From an uncultured Chitinophaga sp. (GTDB lineage Bacteria; Bacteroidota; Bacteroidia; Cytophagales; Cyclobacteriaceae), in contig CABHOK010000003.1 in the NCBI GenBank assembly GCA_902168205.1, positions 1,302,001 to 1,366,000 of the forward strand: a stretch of 64,000 bases of DNA, in the 5' to 3' direction. Within the stretch, counting starts at the first letter, position 1. Each line of letters opens with the position of its first letter. Under the pieces are notes generated by a model that saw only the letters and a list, made by a program, of their open reading frames with translations, was not told the origin of the DNA and did not search any database. Below are positions 54,286 to 62,158 of the stretch, piece after piece. Position numbers and translations under genes: made by a program.

Positions 54286-55043
54286 ATGTATTGATTATAG
54301 AAGATGAGCCGATGGCGGCACAACGGCTGGAGAACCTGGTAAAAAGTCTCGAACCTGCCGTTAATATTCTGAATAAGATAGATACGGTTAAGCGTGCCGT
54401 GTTGTGGCTGAAAGACAACCCCGTTCCTGATCTTATCTTCATGGATATACAACTGGCCGATGGTATCAGTTTTATGATCTTCGAGCAATGTACTATCAAG
54501 TCGCCTGTGATCTTTACTACTGCGTATGATGAGTATGCACTCAAGGCATTTAAGGTCAACAGTATTGACTATATCCTGAAGCCGGTTGATAAAGACGAAC
54601 TGGCCGGAGCACTCACCAAGTTCAGGGCGCTTACCCGCCAGGAGCCGGAGACAAACGTGTTGCTGAGCAACATCGAGCAGACTATACAGATGCTCACCAA
54701 AAAACATAAGTCGCGGTTCGTTATTAAAGTAGGGGAGCATCTCAAGACCGTGGAGGTTGAAAATATACTCTATTTCTTCAGTCAGGATAAGACAACGTTT
54801 TGCTGCACGACCGACAACCGGAACCTGATTCTCGATTATACCCTGGAGCAACTCGAAGAGATGGTAGACCCCGCACGTTTTTTCCGGATCAACCGAAAGT
54901 ATCTTATCGCTGCCACGGCCATGCAGGACATTATCAGCTATACCAACAGCCGGCTAAAGTTATTGTTGAAAGGATCGCAGGATCAAGACATTATTGTAGC
55001 ACGCGAGCGTGTGCAGGAATTTAAAGACTGGCTGGACCGATAA
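54282..55043 (+). CDS. LytTR-family response regulator
   Basis: Response regulator with an N-terminal receiver (Asp55 in LIFMDIQLADG; Lys in DYILKPVDKDEL) and a C-terminal LytTR DNA-binding domain (about residues 140-250: RFVIKVGEHLKTVEVENILY ... FFRINRKYLI ... LKLLLKG). Phosphorylated by the kinase encoded 5' and overlapping it by 4 bp, it should bind ~9-bp tandem repeats spaced by ~12 bp. Sites of that form occur at 48170-48199 and 49109-49138, upstream of the hydrolase and TonB receptor. Confidence 0.94.
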   Translation: MNVLIIEDEPMAAQRLENLVKSLEPAVNILNKIDTVKRAVLWLKDNPVPDLIFMDIQLADGISFMIFEQCTIKSPVIFTTAYDEYALKAFKVNSIDYILKPVDKDELAGALTKFRALTRQEPETNVLLSNIEQTIQMLTKKHKSRFVIKVGEHLKTVEVENILYFFSQDKTTFCCTTDNRNLILDYTLEQLEEMVDPARFFRINRKYLIAATAMQDIISYTNSRLKLLLKGSQDQDIIVARERVQEFKDWLDR

Positions 55044-55067
55044 GAAAATAGCGGAGGAGATATACTG

Positions 55068-55472
55068 TTAATTTTGGTTGATGATCTTCTTAAGATCTTC
55101 TATATCAGCTTGTTTGAGAGGCTTGGTGATATACTGAATAACATTTTTATTCTCGAATACGAGGTCACGGTCTTTAATGTTATTCGAGCTGGTGAGCACC
55201 ACAATGCGCGACTTGGAAGTGACCTTTTCAGGGAGGTCCATAAATGTTTTCAGGAAAGAGAAGCCGTCTGTTTCAGGCATGTTCAGGTCAAGGAAGATGA
55301 TGTCCGGGGCAGGTTCACCGTTGATGTTCTTGAGCCAGTCGAGGGCTTCGTTGGCTGACTTGTAAAGTACCAACTGGTTTGAGAAGTTGTACACTTCCAG
55401 GAACCTGCGCTGGATGAAGAGATCTATATCGCTGTCATCAATCAGGAGTGTCTTGTCAACCAATCTGGCCAT
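55068..55472 (-). CDS. Single-domain CheY-like response regulator
   Basis: A stand-alone receiver of 134 residues: acidic pocket LLIDDSDID, phospho-Asp62 in IIFLDLNMP, switch Thr in VVLTSSNN and Lys in YITKPLKQ. An in-frame ATG seven codons upstream (55493) is a possible alternative start; the later one directly precedes the first receiver strand. It is convergent with the LytTR gene (24-bp gap). No output domain or adjacent kinase, so it may connect to a hybrid kinase elsewhere. Confidence 0.9.
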   Translation of the reverse strand: MARLVDKTLLIDDSDIDLFIQRRFLEVYNFSNQLVLYKSANEALDWLKNINGEPAPDIIFLDLNMPETDGFSFLKTFMDLPEKVTSKSRIVVLTSSNNIKDRDLVFENKNVIQYITKPLKQADIEDLKKIINQN

Positions 55473-55562
55473 AACATTTTTTAGAATGTGCATTACTAAA
55501 TTTAATAAAAAGTAACCGAAGGCAGAAAAAATTACCCGCTATCCTTCAAAATTAATTTTCAT

Positions 55563-55579
55563 ACACATGAAAAATGTGT
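55563..55579. promoter_or_regulatory. Inverted repeat ACACAT-ATGTGT upstream of the lipoprotein
   Basis: Six-bp arms (55563-55568 and 55574-55579) around 5 nt, 33 bp before the lipoprotein ATG. It could be an operator; no regulator assigned. Confidence 0.35.
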
Positions 55580-55612
55580 TAAACTTGGAACTCAAAACCT
55601 AAGCTTCACACT

Positions 55613-56500
55613 ATGAAATTGAATCGTCTTACTAACTTCTGTGTATGTGTTGTGCTGGCCGCAGGGTTAGCTTCATGCGGATCTTCTACCAGCGATAAAG
55701 ACAAAAACGCTGCTGATTTTCAGTCGGCTGACAGTCTGAAACAACAAATCGAAGAAGTAGTTTACAATATACCTTCTCCATCCGAAATACCTTACCTGTT
55801 ACAAGCTACCGGTGCTGAATTCAATGAGAGTCTCATCAATTCACGTACAAAAGTTGATCAGTATGCTTCACGCACAGACAAGGCTGCATTAAACCTTGGT
55901 GTTTATGCTGCTGATATCGGGTACCTGGCTTCTTATGAAAAAACACAGGAGGCGATCGATTACCTGAATGCCTGCAAAACACTGGCAGATAACCTGGGTG
56001 TGATCGGTTCATTCGATGTTGAGATCCTGAAGAGATTCGAGACGAACATCGGTAACAAAGATTCATTAACGCATTTACTGGATGCTGCTATCAAGAAGAC
56101 TGAGAACTTCCTGAAAGATGATAGCCGTAACAAACTGTCGTCACTGGTAGTAGCCGGTAGCTTCATCGAAGGCCTCTATATTTCAACCGGTCTTATCAAA
56201 ACATATCCGAAGAACCTGTTGCCGGAAGATAACCGTAACCAGGTACTTACTCCGCTGATGCGCATTATACTTCAGCAGAAAAAATCAGTAAGTGAATTGC
56301 TGAAGATGTTGCAGACTGTTGAACAGACTGAGCCTGTAACAACTTTGGTTGGTGATCTTACTGCACTTGAAAAAGCATACGCTGCCTTGAACATTGAAGA
56401 GCAAATCAAAAACAACCGCGGTGACCTCGTGTTGTCTGACAAGAACCTCGAAGAAATTACAAAGGTGGTTGAGAAGATGCGTAAGAATATTACTGAATAA
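55613..56500 (+). CDS. Lipoprotein of unknown function
   Basis: A 295-residue predicted lipoprotein. The signal peptide ends in the lipobox LASC (Cys22), after which SSTSDKDKN forms a short linker. The rest is soluble and largely helical (SADSLKQQIEEVVYNIPSP, LTHLLDAAIKKTENFLKDD, SELLKMLQTVEQTEP). I do not recognise a named family; homologues appear common in Bacteroidota. It has its own terminator and no functional neighbours; the next gene is the TerB-ABC fusion. Confidence 0.85.
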   Translation: MKLNRLTNFCVCVVLAAGLASCGSSTSDKDKNAADFQSADSLKQQIEEVVYNIPSPSEIPYLLQATGAEFNESLINSRTKVDQYASRTDKAALNLGVYAADIGYLASYEKTQEAIDYLNACKTLADNLGVIGSFDVEILKRFETNIGNKDSLTHLLDAAIKKTENFLKDDSRNKLSSLVVAGSFIEGLYISTGLIKTYPKNLLPEDNRNQVLTPLMRIILQQKKSVSELLKMLQTVEQTEPVTTLVGDLTALEKAYAALNIEEQIKNNRGDLVLSDKNLEEITKVVEKMRKNITE

Positions 56501-56530
56501 ACTGTAAAAGTTTATGTAAGAAGAATACAA

Positions 56531-56562
56531 AGGGACTGGTTCAAGCCAGTCCTTTTCTTTTG
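56531..56562 (+). terminator. Intrinsic terminator of the lipoprotein gene
   Basis: Stem GGACTGG (56533-56539) pairs with CCAGTCC (56546-56552), followed by TTTTCTTTT. Confidence 0.8.
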
Positions 56563-56606
56563 GTGCCTGTCTTTCGATTATATTTAGAATCATGTAATTC
56601 AGTTTT

Positions 56607-59600
56607 ATGAGTGAACCTCTACTTAAAGCCATTTTGCGGTTGTTCGCGGTAGTTGCTAAAGAAGATCAAGTTACCCACCAGGAGCGTGAACAGATCCGGA
56701 AGTTTTTGCAGGATCACCTCAGTCGTTCGGCTGTTGATACCTATGTAAAAAAGTTTGATGGCTATGTAGAAGCGTTGCCTGCAACGGGTGAGCTAGGCGT
56801 AGAACTGCAGCGCATCGAAAAGCTTTGTTCGGAAGTAAACCAGGAGCTTACGCAGAAACAGAAAGTAGTTATCCTGCTGGAGCTTCTCACCATTGTGCAT
56901 GCTGATGAACAGATTACCCCGCGCGAAGAGGAACTCGTTAATGCCATTGGTGCAAACCTGAAAATATCACAGAACGAGATCGAAGCGATCAAGGTATTTG
57001 TAGACGGTAAAAATGCTGCTGCGCTGGACCACGATCATATCCTGATCATTGATGCCATGCCGGAAGGCTCGCTGAAGAAGGCGCATCACATCCAGCGTTC
57101 CGAGCTGCACGGATTTATAGCGATAGTATATATCGAGCAGGCTGAAATATACTTTATCAAATACCATGGCGGTTCAGATGTATACCTGAACGGTGTGCCG
57201 GTAAAGAGCGGCAAGATCGGTGTGCTGGGTGTAGGCAGTATGCTGCGCTGGGACAAAGATGAACCGGTATATTACGGAGACCTGCTGAACCGCTTCAAGA
57301 AGTTTGGTGATTTTCCACGACTATCGTTCGAAGGGAAAGGCATTAGCTTCAAATTCAAGAACGGAAGGTTAGGACTGCGTGATGTACATTTAGCAGAAGA
57401 GTCGGGTAATCTTATCGCGTTGATGGGCGCGAGCGGTGCCGGTAAATCGACTTTGTTGCATGTGTTGAACGGATCGGAGAAACCGTCACAAGGACAGGTG
57501 CTCATCAATGGTCTGGATATACATAACAACCCGCAGGCTATAGAAGGTGTGATCGGTTTTGTACCGCAGGACGATCTGTTGATTGAAGACCTCACGGTAT
57601 ATGAAAATATGTACTATGCCGCGAAGTTGTGCTTCAGCAATAAAGCAGAAGACGAGATTAACAAGCTGGTGATGAAAGTACTCGAAGATCTTGGACTGGA
57701 AGAGACCAAAGATCTGAAGGTGGGCTCTCCGTTGCGTAAAACCATCAGCGGTGGTCAGCGCAAGCGACTGAATATAGGACTTGAATTATTGCGTGAGCCC
57801 GCGGTGCTGTTTTGTGATGAACCGACAAGTGGTCTTTCGTCACGCGACTCGGAAAATATCATCGATCTGCTCAAAGAACTTTCGTTGAAAGGCAAGCTCG
57901 TGTTTGCTGTAATTCACCAGCCGTCATCGGATATCTTCAAGATGTTTGATAAACTTCTTATACTCGATACCGGTGGCTACCAGATATACTATGGCAACCC
58001 GGTTGACGCTGTGGTGTATTTCAAGAAGAGTATAAATCTGGTGAACAGTGAAGAAGGTGAGTGCCACGACTGCGGCAATGTAAACCCGGAGCAGATCTTC
58101 AACATCATTGAAACGAAGGTGATCAACGAGTACGGACATTTCACAAATGAACGGAAGATCACGGCCGAGCAGTGGAATGCTATCTATAAACAAAATTACC
58201 GTCCGTTTGCCGTGGAGACTTCGAGCGAAGTGCCGCATTCGACTTTGCGTATACCCACCCGGTTGAAGCAGGCGCATTTGTTTTCGCTGCGCGATATACA
58301 GGCCAAGATTCACAATCGCCAGTATATGATTATCAATTTGCTGGAGGCACCGGTGCTGGCTTTTATACTGGCGTTCATCGTGCGCTATTACAACGTGGAT
58401 GATTCTGTAAATATAGGCTATGTATTCGGCAAGAACCTGAATATACCCGCGTACCTGTTTATGAGTGTTATTGTTGCACTCTTTATGGGATTAACGGTGA
58501 GTGCCGAAGAGATTATTCGCGATCGCAAGATTTTGAAGCGCGAAGCCTTTCTGCACCTGAGCCGCAGCAGCTATATCCTGTCTAAAATATCCATCTTGTT
58601 TATACTCTCCGCTATACAGACGTTTACGTTTGTGCTGGTGGGCAATTATGTGTTGGAGATACAAGGGATGTTGTTCCATCACTGGTTTATACTCTTTACA
58701 ACGTCATGTTTTGCAAACCTGCTGGGACTGAATATATCCTCCGGTTTTAACTCCGCTGTTACGATCTATATATTGATTCCACTGCTGCTTATTCCACAGT
58801 TGATTCTGAGTGGCGTGGTAGTGAAGTTTGATAAACTGAATCCTGCGATTGGTAATACTGCAACCGTACCGCTGGTAGGAGACCTGATGGCTTCACGCTG
58901 GGCCTTCGAAGCAGCCATGGTGTCGCAGTTTAAGGACAACAGCTTCGAACGCGAATTCTATCCGTTTGACAAAGCGATGGCTAATGCAGACTATAAGAAA
59001 GTATATTTGATACCGGAGATAGAGAGCAGACTCCAGCATACCATCAACAATTATAAATCAACCGATCCGCAGGTACGAAGCAAAGTGGAGAACAACATGG
59101 TGTTGATGCAAAGCGAGATCAAGCGTGAACTCGAAGAGACCGGACAAACGCTGCCCGCGCTGGATAATCTAACCCTGGCTAAATTTGATTCTGCTGTGTA
59201 CACCGCTATATCTGACTACCTGGTAAATCTGAAGCGATACTATATCAAACGGTATAACACAGCGGATGAACAGCGTGAGAAGAAGATATTCAATTATACC
59301 AGCACTCCGGAAAAAGAAGACGCTTTCAGCCGTTACCGCGAAGCGTATCATAACGATGCCATTACCGAACTGGTAAAGAATACATCGGAGACACACCGTA
59401 TCATTGAGCAGGATGGTAAGCTGATCCAGAAGATATACCCGGTTTACAAAGAGCCGAACCCGGAGCACGCGATTGATTTCAACGCGCAGTTCTACATGCC
59501 GCAGAAACATTTTCTGAATCGTAACATCGACACATTCTTTTTCAATACCGGAGTGATCTGGTCCATGTCGCTCACGCTGGCACTGATGCTATATTTCGAT

Positions 59601-59672
59601 GTGCTGCGCAGGGTTATCGATGGCATCAGTAATATTTCCAATCCATTGTACAGGCGAAATCCTAAATCCTGA
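56607..59672 (+). CDS. TerB-like / ABC ATPase / ABC-2 permease fusion transporter
   Basis: A 1021-residue single-chain transporter. Residues ~1-135 resemble TerB/YebE-type helical domains (two segments beginning LLKAILRLFAVVAKEDQVT and LLELLTIVHADEQITPRE). Residues ~140-235 look like a beta-rich, FHA-like module. The ABCG-type ATPase has Walker A GASGAGKST (near residue 273), signature ISGGQRKRLNIG and Walker B LFCDEPTSGLSS. The C-terminal half holds ABC-2 permease helices (AFILAFIVRYYNV; FMSVIVALFMGLTVS; AVTIYILIPLLLIPQLILSG) and ends with an ILFDV-like helix. Head-to-tail ATPase-permease order is that of ABCG transporters. The substrate and the purpose of the N-terminal domain are unknown. 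Confidence 0.9.
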   Translation: MSEPLLKAILRLFAVVAKEDQVTHQEREQIRKFLQDHLSRSAVDTYVKKFDGYVEALPATGELGVELQRIEKLCSEVNQELTQKQKVVILLELLTIVHADEQITPREEELVNAIGANLKISQNEIEAIKVFVDGKNAAALDHDHILIIDAMPEGSLKKAHHIQRSELHGFIAIVYIEQAEIYFIKYHGGSDVYLNGVPVKSGKIGVLGVGSMLRWDKDEPVYYGDLLNRFKKFGDFPRLSFEGKGISFKFKNGRLGLRDVHLAEESGNLIALMGASGAGKSTLLHVLNGSEKPSQGQVLINGLDIHNNPQAIEGVIGFVPQDDLLIEDLTVYENMYYAAKLCFSNKAEDEINKLVMKVLEDLGLEETKDLKVGSPLRKTISGGQRKRLNIGLELLREPAVLFCDEPTSGLSSRDSENIIDLLKELSLKGKLVFAVIHQPSSDIFKMFDKLLILDTGGYQIYYGNPVDAVVYFKKSINLVNSEEGECHDCGNVNPEQIFNIIETKVINEYGHFTNERKITAEQWNAIYKQNYRPFAVETSSEVPHSTLRIPTRLKQAHLFSLRDIQAKIHNRQYMIINLLEAPVLAFILAFIVRYYNVDDSVNIGYVFGKNLNIPAYLFMSVIVALFMGLTVSAEEIIRDRKILKREAFLHLSRSSYILSKISILFILSAIQTFTFVLVGNYVLEIQGMLFHHWFILFTTSCFANLLGLNISSGFNSAVTIYILIPLLLIPQLILSGVVVKFDKLNPAIGNTATVPLVGDLMASRWAFEAAMVSQFKDNSFEREFYPFDKAMANADYKKVYLIPEIESRLQHTINNYKSTDPQVRSKVENNMVLMQSEIKRELEETGQTLPALDNLTLAKFDSAVYTAISDYLVNLKRYYIKRYNTADEQREKKIFNYTSTPEKEDAFSRYREAYHNDAITELVKNTSETHRIIEQDGKLIQKIYPVYKEPNPEHAIDFNAQFYMPQKHFLNRNIDTFFFNTGVIWSMSLTLALMLYFDVLRRVIDGISNISNPLYRRNPKS

Positions 59673-59702
59673 AACGCAACGTTCAGGGCATCCCATAAAG
59701 TA

Positions 59703-59734
59703 ATAGCGACCAGAACCGGTCGCTATTTTTTTTG
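59703..59734 (+). terminator. Intrinsic terminator of the ABC fusion gene
   Basis: Perfect 9-bp stem ATAGCGACC (59703-59711) / GGTCGCTAT (59718-59726) with a 6-nt loop, followed by eight T. Confidence 0.92.
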
Positions 59735-59887
59735 CATCCGGGTAAAAATACCTGTTTTTGAAATCAGGTAATTATGCTCTGTATCCCGCCATGCTTTTCA
59801 AGCATCTTTGATCTATCAAAAGCTTTTGACCGAAAGGCGCAAACCGAAAAGCCTTAACAGAGTAGGTGTAATTATATTTTTATAACG

Positions 59888-61357
59888 ATGCCATCCACTA
59901 TTCCATACGATCCTTCCCTGGTGTTGGGTAATATTGTTCACCAGGAGCGACTTGATAATCTCACCGCCATCAGCGCATTGCAAGCTCCGGTTGATGCTGC
60001 CGAAGACACGTTGAACTCTTTCATATCCATGAAGCGGAGCATTGATATGACGATCCAGGAGTTGATCAATATGCAGATTGATACAACCGAGTTAATTAAA
60101 GAAAGTGCCGAGGTTGGTAAGAAGATACAGGAATCGGCTATAGTCTATGCCAAGGCCAAGCTTGATGCCGAAACCAAGATGCAACCACTACGCGCCAAAA
60201 TTATAGGTGTACATGATGATATTGAAAGTCCCATAGACTATAACAAGACCGACATCAAGAAGATGCAGCTTTCGGCCGACTCACTGAAAATGAATGTGCA
60301 GTATTTTGCCTTTGACGAGAATCAACAAAGCTCCGATACGCACGCTGCCACTATCAAATCGTTTGTGAGTGAAGAGGTAAGCTATATGGGCGAATCATAT
60401 CAGTCGCAGGCCAGCAGCGCTGTGCAGGCACAAATGAATAGCCAGCACTCGCGGCATAGTATATCCGGTACACTGGTAATCAGCGTTACATGTACACATC
60501 GTGATGCATCACTTCTGGCTCCTTTTATACTTGATGTTGATAAAGCTGTGCGCGTTTGGAATCGCGTCTATAAAAGTGATATGATCAAAACGGATAGCAT
60601 TACGAATATGGCGCAGATTGCAGCGCAGTCGGGAACAGAAAAAGAAAAATCACTCACCATTCTTTCCGGTGCTACGTACGGTTCATGTTTTATAGGCATG
60701 GTACATATACTCGATACAACGGACACGCGTTCGAGCGAAGCGATGTATTCTGTAGCGGCTTCGTTGCAAACTCAATTTAAGGTTGGTAACTGGCTGGCAA
60801 AGGCGTCCGGAGGAATGGGTGTCGATAGCAGTTTCTCCAATGACGCCAAGAACTTATTGAGTTCGCAGAATGTGACATCGCATTGTACACTGGTAGCCAT
60901 GGGATCTATACCTTCCATTAAGTCCAATACCGTGCAGATGGGAGTGAAGGGATTCGCGGATGATGACGGGGCAAAGTCCATGGCGGCTGTTCAGAAACTA
61001 CAGAATGCAACCGCGACTGAAAATGATTCGGTGGATTCTTCCGCAGAAGCTGCCCGCACCGGCGGACAACTGGTAGCAATGAAGAGCTCGCAGATATCGG
61101 CTACACTAAGTGCGTTGTCGGATATAGATAAGCAATCCAACAAGGTGATCGACACGAATTCGATGATGGATGCGCTGGAAGACTATATCAATAAATGTCT
61201 TCAGGGAAATGTAGGCGTACCGATCAATTACTATCTCAAGCCTATAACCAAATCGCAGATCGCACAGATGTGGATGACTAAATACTATCCCGGACAGTAT
61301 CTGGCTATATCGGGTGATGATAGTGCTCCAGCAAATAACAATGCACCTAAGTCTTGA
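59888..61357 (+). CDS. Unrecognised cassette protein A (489 aa)
   Basis: No family recognised. No signal peptide, membrane segment or sorting domain; probably cytoplasmic or released by a non-Sec route. The N-terminal motif IPYDPSLVLGNIV (residues 5-17) is shared with the paralog at 62159. Residues ~20-190 are predicted by composition to be helical (coiled-coil-like, Ala/Gln-rich). A mixed alpha/beta core follows: GTLVISVTCTHR (194-205), PFILDVDKA (212-220), SLTILSGATYGSCFIGMVHIL (255-275), SGGMGVDSS, KNLLSSQNVTSH (321-332). The C-terminus (YYLKPITKSQIAQMWMTKYY) is also conserved in the paralog. Long helical plus compact core architecture is seen in many effectors and toxins, but that is only an analogy. 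It lies 215 bp after the ABC terminator and presumably has its own promoter. Confidence 0.8.
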   Translation: MPSTIPYDPSLVLGNIVHQERLDNLTAISALQAPVDAAEDTLNSFISMKRSIDMTIQELINMQIDTTELIKESAEVGKKIQESAIVYAKAKLDAETKMQPLRAKIIGVHDDIESPIDYNKTDIKKMQLSADSLKMNVQYFAFDENQQSSDTHAATIKSFVSEEVSYMGESYQSQASSAVQAQMNSQHSRHSISGTLVISVTCTHRDASLLAPFILDVDKAVRVWNRVYKSDMIKTDSITNMAQIAAQSGTEKEKSLTILSGATYGSCFIGMVHILDTTDTRSSEAMYSVAASLQTQFKVGNWLAKASGGMGVDSSFSNDAKNLLSSQNVTSHCTLVAMGSIPSIKSNTVQMGVKGFADDDGAKSMAAVQKLQNATATENDSVDSSAEAARTGGQLVAMKSSQISATLSALSDIDKQSNKVIDTNSMMDALEDYINKCLQGNVGVPINYYLKPITKSQIAQMWMTKYYPGQYLAISGDDSAPANNNAPKS

Positions 61358-61489
61358 TATTCATTAGCTAAAATATAGGTCATTCATTCTATAGAATAGA
61401 ACGGAGTTCCTTGAAAATCCTTCAAGAGAGTAAAGCGTGGATGCCGAAAAACGATATGAGTAAGCTGAAAAACTAAAATCTTAAATACA
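61358..61489. other. Gap between cassette protein A and the papain-like gene
   Basis: A 132-bp AT-rich spacer. It has a palindrome ATTCTATAGAAT (61386-61397), a short hairpin (CTTGAA 61410-61415 with TTCAAG 61421-61426) and a possible 11-codon reading frame at 61441-61476. No convincing promoter or terminator was found. Confidence 0.4.
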
Positions 61490-62077
61490 ATGGAAGCGTC
61501 TAAATTAAATCAAAACAAATGGGGTGTTTGTGGTTTTGTCGCTGCGATTCAGGCGGCCTCTGATACCGGTGTTGTTAATTTGCTAAAGGACACAGACTAT
61601 AATACATTGTTCCCGGTGATCGATAAATTCTGCGGCAGCAATGCCGATATTGAGAAAGAGCTTTTGGATTTCTCTGCGGTGTTTGGTGTGCAGTATGCCT
61701 ATAAAAATCTGGCAGAGGTAGTTGGCAAAATGAAAACTGATACAACGTTGCTGGGAGATAATATGGGAATTGCAATGACTGCCAACGGAGTAAGCAGGCT
61801 TTGTAAAAGTCTGGGGCTGAAAAATTCAGACTTCCATGGCACGACCTCCACAACCAACTCGCTGGCGAGTAACCTGAAAAGCAAAAAGACGATATATGGC
61901 TTGGGACGAGCTACTGGTAAACCAGGCGGTTATCGAAATGGTCTGCTGCACTGGGTATATATTGATTCCAATGGAAATTTGTTGACCTGGGGGCAATCTG
62001 TTTCCCCCGATAAAACTGTCGATTTCTTGACCTCAAACGGGTACGATAAAGTTACTCACTATATACCGCTCAATTAA
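61490..62077 (+). CDS. Candidate papain-like cysteine hydrolase (195 aa)
   Basis: Not a recognised named family. The N-terminal NQNKWGVCGFVAAIQAAS places a Gln (Gln8) six residues ahead of Cys14, the same spacing as the oxyanion Gln and nucleophile Cys of papain-fold enzymes. Further on, GLLHWVYIDSNGNLLTWGQS gives His154 at the start of a beta hairpin, with Asp159 or Gln169 as possible third catalytic residue. Two other Cys (48 and 105) are present. No signal peptide and no sorting domain, so cytoplasmic as made. A protease, amidase or transglutaminase activity would fit the fold; none is demonstrated. It sits between two paralogous genes and is followed by a strong terminator. Confidence 0.75.
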   Translation: MEASKLNQNKWGVCGFVAAIQAASDTGVVNLLKDTDYNTLFPVIDKFCGSNADIEKELLDFSAVFGVQYAYKNLAEVVGKMKTDTTLLGDNMGIAMTANGVSRLCKSLGLKNSDFHGTTSTTNSLASNLKSKKTIYGLGRATGKPGGYRNGLLHWVYIDSNGNLLTWGQSVSPDKTVDFLTSNGYDKVTHYIPLN

Positions 62078-62096
62078 AGAATACCTATATCATATA

Positions 62097-62140
62097 CCCG
62101 CCTGCTAAGGCATTGGCAGGCGGGATGTTTTACTTTTCTT
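62097..62140 (+). terminator. Intrinsic terminator after the papain-like gene
   Basis: Nine-bp stem CCCGCCTGC (62097-62105) / GCAGGCGGG (62116-62124), followed by ATGTTTTACTTTTC. It ends ~35 bp before the start of the next gene. Confidence 0.85.
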
Positions 62141-62158
62141 TTACGAAAGCAAAAAAAC

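Noticed and set aside
56497-56515. Inverted LytTR-like half sites near the lipoprotein terminator
   Set aside because: They face each other with 1-bp spacing, not tandem with 12-13 bp, and lie at the 3' end of a gene.
61441-61476. Eleven-codon reading frame just before the papain-like gene, considered as a peptide precursor
   Set aside because: Too short to judge and lacks a leader/core pattern; left as part of the spacer.
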